Source: Bacillota bacterium (GTDB taxonomy: Bacteria > Bacillota > Clostridia > Clostridiales > Clostridiaceae). From it: 7,748 nt of DNA. A program made the position numbers and the translations under genes. Under the pieces are notes generated by a model. The model did no database searches. It saw nothing but the letters and a program-made list of their open reading frames with translations, and had not been told where the DNA came from. Where the stretch lies: assembly GCA_021779235.1 (NCBI GenBank), contig JAJYBA010000068.1, positions 1-7,748 on the forward strand. The letters are read 5' to 3'. The stretch's first letter is position 1; the number at the start of each line of letters is the position of its first letter. Positions 1 through 7,333 of this stretch are shown here, one piece after another.

Positions 1-1259
1 ACAGGGCCATTTCTTTGTTTTGCTATTATACATTCTGCTACATTTTTATCTTCTGTTTCCTTGTTATAGTACTCATCCCTATATAAGAACATAACAAGGT
101 CAGCATCCTGCTCAATAGACCCCGATTCTCTAAGGTCCGATAGCATAGGCCTATGGTCTGCTCTTTGCTCTGGCGCACGAGATAGCTGCGATAGTGCTAT
201 AACTGGACACTGCATCTCCTTTGCAAGAGCTTTAATAGATCTCGATATTTCTGATACTTCTTGTTGTCTATTCTCTGGACTGCTACCAGACATAAGTTGA
301 AGATAGTCTATAACTATCATGTCTATACCATGCTCCATTTTTAATTTTCTACATTTTGAACGCATATCCATAACAGAAGTTCCAGCGGTATCATCAATAT
401 ATATTTTAGCAGCAGCTAGCGGACCGGAGGCTTTCGCTATATTTTCCCAATCCCTATCTTCTAAACTACCATTTCTAAGCTTTGTCATATCAACATTTGC
501 TTCTGCACAAAGTAATTTATAGGCAAGTTGCTCCTTTGACATTTCCAGAGAAAATACAGCTACACTTTTTCCACCCCGGAGAGCTGCATACTGAGCTAGA
601 TTTAGCACAAATGTAGTTTTACCCATAGAGGGCCTTGCAGCAATAAGGATCATATCTCCCTTTTGAAATCCAGAAGTCATATCATCAAGTTCTGGAAAAC
701 CACTAGATACCCCAGTTGTTTCTCCTCTATTATTAAAGATTCTTTCTATTTCGAGGAAACCCCTCTCAAGTACCGTATTCATTGCTTCAAAGTCACTTGA
801 ATTCTTTCTCTCTGCTATATTAAAGACTTTTTGCTCTGCAAGATCCATAACTGCTTCTACATCGTCCTGCTTATTATAACAATTTTCCATAATCTCGGTA
901 GAAGCCCTAATAAGTTTTCTTAAAGTAGATTTATCATCTACAATTTTTATATACGAACTTAAATTAGCAGTAGAGGGTATTGAGTTACTTATTTCTGAAA
1001 TATAAGTAATTCCCCCTGAAGCTTCTAACTTCTCAGCAGAACGTAAATGTTCTAATAAAGTAATCATATCAATAGGTGTATCCTTTTGATATAACTCAAA
1101 AATAGCGTTAAATATAACTTTATGAGAATCTCTATAAAAATCATCGCTTTTTAAAACCTCCACCGCCCTTGATATGGCAGTTTTATCTATAAGCATTGAT
1201 CCAATTACTGATTGCTCTGCTTCTAAGTTATAAGGTAAACTTCTAAGAGGTGTCTCCAT
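1..1259 (-). CDS. dnaB: Replicative DNA helicase DnaB, 3' end cut by window edge
   Basis: DnaB is the hexameric 5'-3' helicase that unwinds DNA at the replication fork and recruits primase. I translated this strand by hand: it opens METPLRSLPYNLEAEQSVIG, typical of the DnaB N-terminal helical domain, and runs without a stop for 419 codons. The RecA-like C-terminal domain has Walker A RPSMGKTT at about residues 209-216 (Lys214) and Walker B IVIDYLQL with Asp318. The last visible residues, AKQRNGP, are the conserved family motif near the C-terminus, so I expect only some 20-30 residues to be missing to the left. The ATG at 1259 is preceded by a good ribosome binding site (AGGAGAG, about 1266-1272). 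It lies 106 bp after lonC and is the last visible gene of the cluster. No frameshift or missing key residue was seen. The identification is secure. Confidence 0.97.
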   Translation of the reverse strand, partial: METPLRSLPYNLEAEQSVIGSMLIDKTAISRAVEVLKSDDFYRDSHKVIFNAIFELYQKDTPIDMITLLEHLRSAEKLEASGGITYISEISNSIPSTANLSSYIKIVDDKSTLRKLIRASTEIMENCYNKQDDVEAVMDLAEQKVFNIAERKNSSDFEAMNTVLERGFLEIERIFNNRGETTGVSSGFPELDDMTSGFQKGDMILIAARPSMGKTTFVLNLAQYAALRGGKSVAVFSLEMSKEQLAYKLLCAEANVDMTKLRNGSLEDRDWENIAKASGPLAAAKIYIDDTAGTSVMDMRSKCRKLKMEHGIDMIVIDYLQLMSGSSPENRQQEVSEISRSIKALAKEMQCPVIALSQLSRAPEQRADHRPMLSDLRESGSIEQDADLVMFLYRDEYYNKETEDKNVAECIIAKQRNGP

Positions 1260-1287
1260 TTTTATCTCTCCTAAAATAATGTTTTAT

Positions 1288-1315
1288 GCCCTGCTAAAAG
1301 TCATTTTAACAGGGC
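1288..1315 (-). promoter_or_regulatory. 12-bp stem-loop in the dnaB leader
   Basis: On the minus strand GCCCUG (1315-1310), U1309 and UAAAA (1308-1304) pair with UUUUA (1299-1295), G1294 and CAGGGC (1293-1288) around a UGAC loop. That is twelve consecutive pairs including one U-G wobble. The wobble becomes a C-A mismatch on the plus strand, so the minus-strand RNA is the better folder. No U-tract follows (AUAAAACAUU), so a simple intrinsic terminator is unlikely. It ends about 15 nt before the dnaB ribosome binding site. It may be an mRNA 5' stabiliser, a processing site or a weak attenuator. Confidence 0.6.
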
Positions 1316-1320
1316 CATTA

Positions 1321-1349
1321 ATTATAGTTATTTGTATTTTTATACTAAA
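1321..1349 (-). promoter_or_regulatory. dnaB: Possible promoter for dnaB
   Basis: A perfect -10 hexamer TATAAT lies at 1326-1321. At a 17-bp spacing the -35 position reads TTTAGT (1349-1344), a poor match to TTGACA. If used, transcription would begin near 1316-1314, exactly where the leader stem-loop begins. AT-rich spacers often contain chance TATAAT, so this is tentative. dnaB could equally be read through from lonC, because no clear terminator separates them. Confidence 0.3.
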
Positions 1350-1365
1350 AGTAACTTTATACTAA

Positions 1366-3267
1366 TTAGAATACCAATTTCATTAGTTCTTCTATATTGG
1401 ATATAGCTTTTGTTTCAATATCCACAAGATCAATAGGTACTTCCTTTTCATTATCTTTTGGAAGTATAACCATCTTGATTCCTTTTCTTCTTGCACCATA
1501 AACTTTTTCAAATATGCCGCCTACTGGTTTTATAATACCCCTTAGGGATATCTCTCCTGTTACAGCAATATCCTGTCTTAAAGGTTTGTCTAAAAGTGAA
1601 CTAATTATACACACAGTTATAGCTGCTCCTGCAGAAGGTCCATCAATCTTACCCCCGCCAACTATATTTACATGTATGTCATAATCCTTAATATCTTTAT
1701 TAGTTGTCTTTCTTATTACGGATGCAGCGTTAAACACCGAGTCCTTAGCCATACTTCCAGCAGTTTCATTAAATCTTACTTGGCCTGTACCTTTTTCTTT
1801 AGCTTCAAATACTGAAGTCTCTATTTCTATAGTTGACCCTATATATCCTGATACTCCTAGCCCATATATATGCCCAACTTCAAATTTAGTCTCTTTATCT
1901 AATTCCTCATAAGGTGTTAATCTGCTTATAGATATAACATCTAACAAGTCCTTAAGCTCAATTTTAATTTGGGAATCCTCTATTGATTCTCTATTATGCA
2001 ATACATATCCATAAGCATCAGCTAAAATATTTACTGCTTTTCTTCCCTCAATAGTATATCTACTAATAGTCTCTGCAACTCCATCTGCAACTTCAACTTC
2101 TAATTTTTGTGCAGCATTTACTACGATATTTTCAATATCCTTAGCAGTTAAAGGTTCGAAATAAACCTCAGTACATCTTGATCTTAATGCTGGATTTATT
2201 TCTGATGGTTCCCGTGTAGTAGCCCCTATTAAAACAAAATCCGCTGGAGCACCTTTATCAAATAAATATTTTATATATTTAGGTGTGCTTTCATCTTCAG
2301 GGTCATAATAAGAGGATGAAAACTCAACTCTTTTATCTTCTAATACCTTAAGTAGCTTATTTTGAAGTATACTGTCAAGTTCTCCTATTTCATCAATAAA
2401 TAGTACTCCTCCATGAGCTTCAGTAACAAGACCTGGCTTTGGTTCAGGAATCCCAACCTCAGCTAAATCTCTTTTACTTCCCTGATATATTGGGTCATGT
2501 ACAGAGCCTAATAGAGGATTTGTTATCTCCCTTGGATCCCATCTGAGTGTCGTACCATCTACTTCTACGAATTTAGCTTCCTGATCGTAAATAGTGTAAC
2601 TTAGCTTTTTAGCTTCCTCAAGAGCTAGTCTCGCTGCAGTGGTCTTACCTACTCCTGGTGGTCCATAAAGAATAATATGCTGTGGGTATGGCGATGCCAT
2701 TTTAGATAGCAAAGATTTTATAGCTCTTTCTTGTCCAACTATTTCACTAAAGCTCTCTGGTCTTAACATAGCTTGTATATTTTTAGTAAGTTTTCTGCTA
2801 TCAAGGACTTCAAGATCCTCATATTTTTTAAGCGTTTTAGCATTTTCAGGCCCCTTTTGTTTCTTAATTATGCCAAGCCTTACTTCATCAATATACTTAT
2901 CTTGTTTTTCCATTAAGTTTTTTTCTACTTCAGCTTCAATCTTATTTTGAACATATCTTTTAGCTATTTCATCAGTAAGCCATTCATTAGTGTTGTCTAA
3001 CACCTCATGTACATTTTTGGGGTTTGGTACTATTTCTATACCCTTACCATTGCTAATAATTTTATTTAAAGCATATAATCTTTTATATATATCATCACTT
3101 TTGATATACTTTTGAAGTTTAAATTTTACAGTTCTAGCCTTTATACTGCTCTCATCTATTACGTTCCTCATTATTTCATATAAAACGTCGATTTGTGTAT
3201 CTAGTGGCAGCGTATCTTTTGCAACGGGTTCTCCCATTTGATTAACGAATAATGTCTTCAAGTTCAA
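1366..3267 (-). CDS. lonC: LonC-type ATP-dependent serine protease (spore-former Lon paralogue)
   Basis: This is a AAA+ protease of the Lon superfamily with 633 residues, shorter than LonA (about 780) and lacking its N-terminal substrate-binding domain. The first 160 residues are charged and helical. The AAA+ module has Walker A GPPGVGKT (202-209), Walker B VLFIDE (288-293), sensor-type GATT (348-351) and NPALRSR (358-364). The C-terminal protease domain carries GPSAG with catalytic Ser545 and the dyad Lys588 in GGIFEKVYGA, so both activities look intact. The architecture and the position between rplI and dnaB fit the LonC family, known only from endospore formers. A sporulation role is inferred from that distribution, and substrates are unknown. 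The start is a TTG at 3267: an in-frame stop lies three codons upstream, and the next methionine (residue 11) lacks a ribosome binding site. The initiation region is unusual and is listed separately. Confidence 0.92.
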   Translation of the reverse strand: MNLKTLFVNQMGEPVAKDTLPLDTQIDVLYEIMRNVIDESSIKARTVKFKLQKYIKSDDIYKRLYALNKIISNGKGIEIVPNPKNVHEVLDNTNEWLTDEIAKRYVQNKIEAEVEKNLMEKQDKYIDEVRLGIIKKQKGPENAKTLKKYEDLEVLDSRKLTKNIQAMLRPESFSEIVGQERAIKSLLSKMASPYPQHIILYGPPGVGKTTAARLALEEAKKLSYTIYDQEAKFVEVDGTTLRWDPREITNPLLGSVHDPIYQGSKRDLAEVGIPEPKPGLVTEAHGGVLFIDEIGELDSILQNKLLKVLEDKRVEFSSSYYDPEDESTPKYIKYLFDKGAPADFVLIGATTREPSEINPALRSRCTEVYFEPLTAKDIENIVVNAAQKLEVEVADGVAETISRYTIEGRKAVNILADAYGYVLHNRESIEDSQIKIELKDLLDVISISRLTPYEELDKETKFEVGHIYGLGVSGYIGSTIEIETSVFEAKEKGTGQVRFNETAGSMAKDSVFNAASVIRKTTNKDIKDYDIHVNIVGGGKIDGPSAGAAITVCIISSLLDKPLRQDIAVTGEISLRGIIKPVGGIFEKVYGARRKGIKMVILPKDNEKEVPIDLVDIETKAISNIEELMKLVF

Positions 3268-3317
3268 TCCGCTTTAATAAATAAAATTATCATTTATTTA
3301 CTAAAGCGTTTCCTCCC
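3265..3317 (-). promoter_or_regulatory. Split ribosome binding site of lonC bridged by a 16-bp hairpin
   Basis: The only good Shine-Dalgarno sequence upstream of lonC is GGGAGG at 3317-3312, which is 44 nt from the TTG start in linear distance. Between them CGCUUUAGUAAAUAAA (3308-3293) pairs with UUUAUUUAUUAAAGCG (3285-3270) around a 7-nt loop. All 16 positions pair, one as G-U. Outside the stem only AAA remains on the 5' side and GA on the 3' side, so folding puts the Shine-Dalgarno 5 nt from UUG. The G-U pair would be a C-A mismatch on the plus strand. No U-tract follows, which argues against a terminator. Confidence 0.65.
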
Positions 3318-3331
3318 TTCGTTTTATATAA

Positions 3332-3775
3332 TTATTGCTCACAAACAAGAACTTTTATCTTAGTAGATATTTCTGGATATATTTTAACTTCTACTTCGTA
3401 AGTTCCTAATAATTTTATTGTGTCTGTTACGATTTTCTTTTTATCAATATCTAAATTACATTGTTTATTTAATGCTACTGCTATATCCTTACTCGTAATT
3501 GCACCGAAAAGCTTTCCGTTTTCTCCGGCTTTACCAATTATTTTTACAACTTTGTCTTTAAGCTCATTAGCTAATTTTTGCGCTTCCTCAATTTCAGCAG
3601 TTTTCTTTTTTCTTTCAGTTTCATTCTTTTTATTTAATATGTGCATATTTGAATCTGTAGCTTCCTCTGCTAATTTCCTAGGAAATAGAAAATTCCTCGC
3701 ATATCCATCCGCAGCGTTTACCACATCTCCCTTTTTACCAACACTTTTAACATCCTTTAATAATATAACTTTCAT
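3332..3775 (-). CDS. rplI: 50S ribosomal protein L9 (bL9)
   Basis: bL9 is an elongated protein that binds 23S rRNA at the base of the L1 stalk and helps maintain reading frame. The 147-residue length matches the family. The N-terminal rRNA-binding domain begins MKVILLKDVKSVGKKGDVV and includes the bL9 signature across residues 13-36 (GKKG through FPRKLA). A long charged helix (about 40-75) links it to the C-terminal domain, with GENGKLFGAITSKDIA at about 84-99. The ATG at 3775 shares its A with the gdpP stop codon (TAATG), an arrangement typical of translational coupling. A purine-rich site, GGGAAGG, lies within the end of gdpP. The stop is TAA at 3334-3332. Nothing is abnormal and the call is secure. 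Confidence 0.97.
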   Translation of the reverse strand: MKVILLKDVKSVGKKGDVVNAADGYARNFLFPRKLAEEATDSNMHILNKKNETERKKKTAEIEEAQKLANELKDKVVKIIGKAGENGKLFGAITSKDIAVALNKQCNLDIDKKKIVTDTIKLLGTYEVEVKIYPEISTKIKVLVCEQ

Positions 3776-5766
3776 TATTTTTCACCTTCCCTTAAGTATT
3801 TATCTATAGCTTCATTTAATTTCACCGCTACTTCTTCAAGCTTCAGTGAAGTAAATTTTGTACCAGCCATAGTCATGTGTCCACCCCCACCTAATGTCTC
3901 CAGTATTAATTGTACATTTATCTTTCCAAGAGACCTTCCACTGATAAATACTTCATCTCCTATTTTAACAATAACAAATGATGCTTGGATACCAGTAATA
4001 TTTAGAAGTTCATCCGCTGCTTGGGCAGCTAATACAGTATCTTCTATTATTGGGGGACAAACTGCTATAGCAATTTCATTTTTAACTTGTGCTGATCTTA
4101 TAATCTCAGCTCTTTTTAAATAAATATTCAAATTATCTGAAAACAATTTTTTAACATCCATAGTATCTGCACCATGACGTCTTAAAAAAGCTGCTGCTTC
4201 AAAGGTCCTAACCCCTGTTTTAAAATAAAAGTTCTTTGTATCCACACATATCCCTGCCAAAAGACTCACAGCTTCTATGTGCTTAAGCTTTGGTTTATCT
4301 ACCATGTATTGAATCATCTCAGTAACTAATTCAGCAGTAGAGGATGCATAAGGTTCCATATAACTGAGTACTGCCCCTTGTATAAAATCTTGTGACTTTC
4401 TGTGATGGTCAATTATAACTACTTTTTCTACATCTTTAACTATTTCATAGTTTAACACATAACTTTCATTGTGAACATCTACTAATATAAGCAGACTATT
4501 TGAATTTTTAACATTTTTAAATTTCTCACTGATTATAAAAGCATTTTTGTATTCCGCATCTTCTAATAACATATCCATCATGGTCTTTATGGCACTATTT
4601 ATTCCTTCGAGAATAATATAGCATTCTTTATTTAAACTTTTAATAATACTATATAGACCTATAGCGGAACCTAAACAGTCAACATCAGGGTTTTTGTGTC
4701 CCATGATGAAAATTGTGTTACTTTCATTTACTAAATCCATTAATGCATGAGCGATTACCCTTGCGCGTACCTTAGTTCTTTTCTCAACTTCTTTTGTTTT
4801 TCCTCCGAAAAAAGATAGTTTATCACCTTTTTTCACTACTACCTGGTCGCCACCCCTACCTAGAGCAAGTTCCTTAGCCGATGTCGCAAATTCATAGTTT
4901 TTTAAAGGTGTATCTTCTCCCCTACCTACCCCTACACTTAAGGTAACTGCAAGTTTATTACCGTTACTTATTTCGCGAACAGTATCTAGAATATCAAATT
5001 TCTTTTCTATTTCTTTTTCAATATACTTATCTTGAACTATGATAACGTATTTATTAGATGTATACTTTTTTACCACAGCATTTACACTCTGCCCATAGCT
5101 ATTTATTGTTCGCTCAATATCAGCTATAAGTAGTGGTGCCTTATCTTCTTCTGTGGTTTTAACAACATCATCAAGATTATCAACCTCTACTAACATAACG
5201 CTTTCTCTATTACCATTAATTCCTTTGATTAGGTTGGTTTTTTCCGTTATATCATAAAAATATAGTAGCATAATCTTATCTTTATCATTTTTATTTTCGT
5301 TTGTATCTACAATATTAGTATAAATTTCATAGTAATTATCTTTTATTTTAATATTTGAAAATATATTCTTTTTACCCTCTAAAATCTGTTTTAGATTGAG
5401 TTCCTTAATTATATCCCTAATATTTTTATTTAAAAGATCTTCGCCCTCCAGCATTGACGTTACACTTTGATTGTACCATAAAATATTTCCCACATTTCCT
5501 ATTATTATAAGCGGAAAAGGAAGCTTTACTAAAGTACTTGTGGTTGCTATATCAAGTTTAGATGAAAAATTCTCAATAAATTTTTTCCACTCATCTTTTT
5601 TAATCTTTGAGTTGTAAATATTGTACACTACTAGTATTGCATATAGTGCAAGTGCTAGTAATCCTACTTCAAAATGTCCATAATAAAATATTATACATAT
5701 GAATAGAGCCATGGTCACCATATATATTTTATTATTTACACTAAAGTAATTATATTTATTATCCAT
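3775..5766 (-). CDS. gdpP: Cyclic di-AMP phosphodiesterase GdpP (YybT family, DHH/DHHA1)
   Basis: GdpP hydrolyses the second messenger c-di-AMP to 5'-pApA, so it influences potassium and osmotic balance and cell-wall homeostasis. In the 663-residue product, two membrane helices occupy about 14-51, followed by a degenerate PAS domain (about 70-180), a degenerate GGDEF domain (about 186-321), then DHH and DHHA1 domains. Metal-binding motifs are visible: GHKNPDVD (His357, Asp361, Asp363), LVDVH (Asp430), IDHH (Asp453, His454, His455) and DTKNF (Asp509). The DHHA1 motif GGGGH is at 626-630. The catalytic set appears complete. I chose the ATG at 5766, preceded by GGGGG at a normal distance and 13 bp after the yybS-like gene. 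An in-frame TTG at 5823 would add 19 residues but overlaps that gene. Its stop overlaps the rplI start by one base. Confidence 0.95.
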   Translation of the reverse strand: MDNKYNYFSVNNKIYMVTMALFICIIFYYGHFEVGLLALALYAILVVYNIYNSKIKKDEWKKFIENFSSKLDIATTSTLVKLPFPLIIIGNVGNILWYNQSVTSMLEGEDLLNKNIRDIIKELNLKQILEGKKNIFSNIKIKDNYYEIYTNIVDTNENKNDKDKIMLLYFYDITEKTNLIKGINGNRESVMLVEVDNLDDVVKTTEEDKAPLLIADIERTINSYGQSVNAVVKKYTSNKYVIIVQDKYIEKEIEKKFDILDTVREISNGNKLAVTLSVGVGRGEDTPLKNYEFATSAKELALGRGGDQVVVKKGDKLSFFGGKTKEVEKRTKVRARVIAHALMDLVNESNTIFIMGHKNPDVDCLGSAIGLYSIIKSLNKECYIILEGINSAIKTMMDMLLEDAEYKNAFIISEKFKNVKNSNSLLILVDVHNESYVLNYEIVKDVEKVVIIDHHRKSQDFIQGAVLSYMEPYASSTAELVTEMIQYMVDKPKLKHIEAVSLLAGICVDTKNFYFKTGVRTFEAAAFLRRHGADTMDVKKLFSDNLNIYLKRAEIIRSAQVKNEIAIAVCPPIIEDTVLAAQAADELLNITGIQASFVIVKIGDEVFISGRSLGKINVQLILETLGGGGHMTMAGTKFTSLKLEEVAVKLNEAIDKYLREGEK

Positions 5767-5779
5767 AATTAGCCCCCAA

Positions 5780-6787
5780 TTATTTTCTTTTAATTCTATA
5801 TGGGTCAAGCTTTCTAAAGTCAAAAGCCATCTCCATGAGCCCTATTGAAAAGTAAATAGTACCTAGAGGCGAAAGTGTTGTTAACACTAAAATTATTACT
5901 ACTACTGGTTTAGATAAATTTCTTTTAACTCTTAGAAAATATGTAGTTGCAGCTAATCCATTTATAATAAATATAAACTGTGCAAGGATTTGAGAGGAAT
6001 TTAGTATATAATCCCCACCAGTTATCTTTTTGGCTGAAAGTATTATTCCTATACATACTATGCCTATTAATATGGCTCCTACTATGTTAGAAACGTAAAT
6101 TCTACTGAAAGGTAGTACTTCCTCCATTTTATAATTTAACTTCTTTAATATTGCTCTAGACACTATATAATTCAAATAAGCTGATATAAAGGATAAAATA
6201 AAAATAGTTGCAGGTATTAAAGCCAAAATTAATGCAACGTCCATTTTATTTATTATTTCAAAATTCTTATCTAAAAGTTTCAACTGTTCCGGGGTTATTC
6301 CTGCTTGTGAATAAATACTTTTAACTTGGTCTAATGATATTTTTATTGTTTGTTTCATAAACTCCAAATTTTTGGAGATAAAGTTTATAAAACTTACTTT
6401 TTCTATAAATAACATAGAAAAAACTATGGTTAATATATTGGATACTGCAGAAGCAATAGCCAAAAATAGTAAAGTTATAGATGGCTTTTTATTTTTCTTA
6501 ACACAATAACCAAGCGCAATACCAATTGTACTATAAGTTATAGCTGAATATATCGCCATTATTGGATTATAGACCAAGGATGTTAAAATTATACTCAAAA
6601 ATATAGCAGTGATTGTTATTTTATTATTATGCCTTATATAGAGTATTGCCACAGGAATTGGTAATATTAATGTTCCTATAAAGGATACAATCGGCAAGTA
6701 TCCTGTTATAATCATTATTACTGAAATTATAACAGATATAAGCGAAGCCTCTACAATTGCCTTTGTACTATAATTTTTATTCTCCAT
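5780..6787 (-). CDS. DUF2232 (YybS-like) multi-pass membrane protein
   Basis: The product is a very hydrophobic protein with about eight or nine predicted membrane helices. From the ATG at 6787 it has 335 residues. Helices cluster at roughly 10-30, 33-51, 57-74, 76-96 and 103-128. A soluble segment follows (about 130-180), containing the amphipathic stretch GITPEQLKLLDKNFEIINK. More helices lie at about 183-209, 234-252, 266-285 and 294-318. The tail is basic (YRIKRK). Gene order immediately before gdpP and the hydropathy pattern match the DUF2232/YybS family, whose biochemical role is unknown. By topology it could resemble transporter substrate-binding subunits, but nothing here proves that. 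Two starts compete: ATG at 6799 (339 residues, weak AAGGA) and ATG at 6787, which has a perfect GGAGG five bases upstream and is preferred. The gene begins within 20 bp of the preceding stop. Confidence 0.85.
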   Translation of the reverse strand: MENKNYSTKAIVEASLISVIISVIMIITGYLPIVSFIGTLILPIPVAILYIRHNNKITITAIFLSIILTSLVYNPIMAIYSAITYSTIGIALGYCVKKNKKPSITLLFLAIASAVSNILTIVFSMLFIEKVSFINFISKNLEFMKQTIKISLDQVKSIYSQAGITPEQLKLLDKNFEIINKMDVALILALIPATIFILSFISAYLNYIVSRAILKKLNYKMEEVLPFSRIYVSNIVGAILIGIVCIGIILSAKKITGGDYILNSSQILAQFIFIINGLAATTYFLRVKRNLSKPVVVIILVLTTLSPLGTIYFSIGLMEMAFDFRKLDPYRIKRK

Positions 6788-6802
6788 TTTTTCCTCCATT
6801 AC

Positions 6803-7117
6803 TTATCTTCCTTTTAAGTGTGTAAATAGTTTACTTAGATCTTTTCCATCCTTTTCTATATTGTCCCCTTCAACTATTCCCACCTTTAGTTTCTTTTTCA
6901 TACTTTCATCCACAGCCACATTGGAGTATCCTAGCCTTTCAGCTAATATATATAAAAGTATTATTGCCCCTGAAATGCAGTCCAGTATAGCGTCTTGAGC
7001 AACATTGCTTCCTTTACTTAGCAATTTGAAGAAATCACCTATTATACATAGTAGCTCAGCCTTCAAACTTTCAATTATCTTAACGTTAGACATTATATTA
7101 AAATCTTCTCTTTTCAT
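6803..7117 (-). CDS. MazG-like family small protein
   Basis: This 104-residue protein resembles the short clostridial MazG-like family. The recognisable part is the helical stretch around ESLKAELLCIIGDFFKLL (16-33), then DAILDCISGAIILLYILAERLGY (42-64, key residues Asp42, Asp46, Glu60) and a D-x2-MKKKL segment near residues 70-77. True MazG enzymes hydrolyse nucleoside triphosphates through paired EXXE and EXXD metal-binding motifs. Here those are not cleanly present, so catalytic activity is doubtful and I assign none. The C-terminal third is charged and variable. The ATG at 7117 follows GGGGAG at about 10 nt. It is probably the first gene of the transcription unit that continues into yybS-like, gdpP and rplI. 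The family call is moderately sure, the function unknown. Confidence 0.75.
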   Translation of the reverse strand: MKREDFNIMSNVKIIESLKAELLCIIGDFFKLLSKGSNVAQDAILDCISGAIILLYILAERLGYSNVAVDESMKKKLKVGIVEGDNIEKDGKDLSKLFTHLKGR

Positions 7118-7157
7118 AGTATTTCATCTCCCCTTGTAGGCTTATGCTTATAACTCT

Positions 7158-7186
7158 ATTTTAGTTATTTTTCTAAATTTATGCAA
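7158..7186 (-). promoter_or_regulatory. Probable vegetative promoter of the MazG-like/yybS/gdpP/rplI cluster
   Basis: TTGCAT (7186-7181) and TAAAAT (7163-7158) are separated by exactly 17 bp. The -10 matches the consensus at five of six positions and the -35 at TTG only. The predicted start near 7151 would give a leader of about 34 nt before the MazG-like ATG. This is the best sigma-A-like site in the intergenic region. There is no terminator between here and lonC, so it could drive the whole cluster. Confidence 0.5.
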
Positions 7187-7209
7187 CTAAAGTTTATTTC
7201 TATATGCAA
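7178..7209 (-). repeat. Imperfect direct repeat containing TTGCATA
   Basis: On the minus strand TTGCATA occurs at 7209-7203 and again at 7186-7180, with start points 23 bp apart. Each copy is followed by a similar TAGAAA-type AT-rich tract. The downstream copy supplies the proposed -35 hexamer. It could be a small tandem duplication or a pair of regulator half-sites about two helical turns apart. The AT-rich background makes chance similarity possible. Confidence 0.35.
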
Positions 7210-7258
7210 CCTAGAATCTAATATTTAATATTTAAAAATGTTTACATTTTATGGATTG

Positions 7259-7310
7259 TAATTATAAGTATACTACAAATCATACTGTAGGGCATATACT
7301 TTTATAATTA
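7259..7310. repeat. 52-bp two-tier inverted repeat
   Basis: The outer arms TAATTATAAGTATA (7259-7272) and TATACTTTTATAATTA (7295-7310) pair throughout, apart from a two-base bulge. Inside them CTACA (7273-7277) pairs with TGTAG (7286-7290) around an 8-base loop, with GGCA unpaired on one side. The element lies about 70 bp upstream of the proposed promoter. It lacks a U-tract and does not look like a terminator. It could be a protein-binding palindrome or a small hairpin RNA segment. Confidence 0.45.
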
Positions 7311-7333
7311 TATTTTGATTATTGACTAAAACC

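Noticed and set aside
319..522. Plus-strand 67-codon open frame.
   Set aside because: It lies wholly inside dnaB on the opposite strand and has no recognisable product.
1288..1315. Intrinsic terminator between lonC and dnaB.
   Set aside because: The stem is strong but neither strand has a U-tract directly after it.
3264..3293. Nine-codon mini-ORF (MIILFIKAD) inside the lonC hairpin whose TGA overlaps the lonC TTG, suggesting a coupled leader peptide.
   Set aside because: Its ATG lies 18 nt from GGGAGG, too far for normal initiation, and it falls in the loop of a stable stem. The hairpin-bridged start explains the same bases better.
3420..4123. Plus-strand open frames of 129 and 82 codons.
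   Set aside because: They are antisense shadows of rplI and gdpP with low-complexity hydrophobic translations and no ribosome binding site.
5767..5823. Extended gdpP start at the TTG at 5823.
   Set aside because: It would overlap the yybS-like gene by 44 bases, while the ATG at 5766 has its own GGGGG site and gives a length typical of GdpP.
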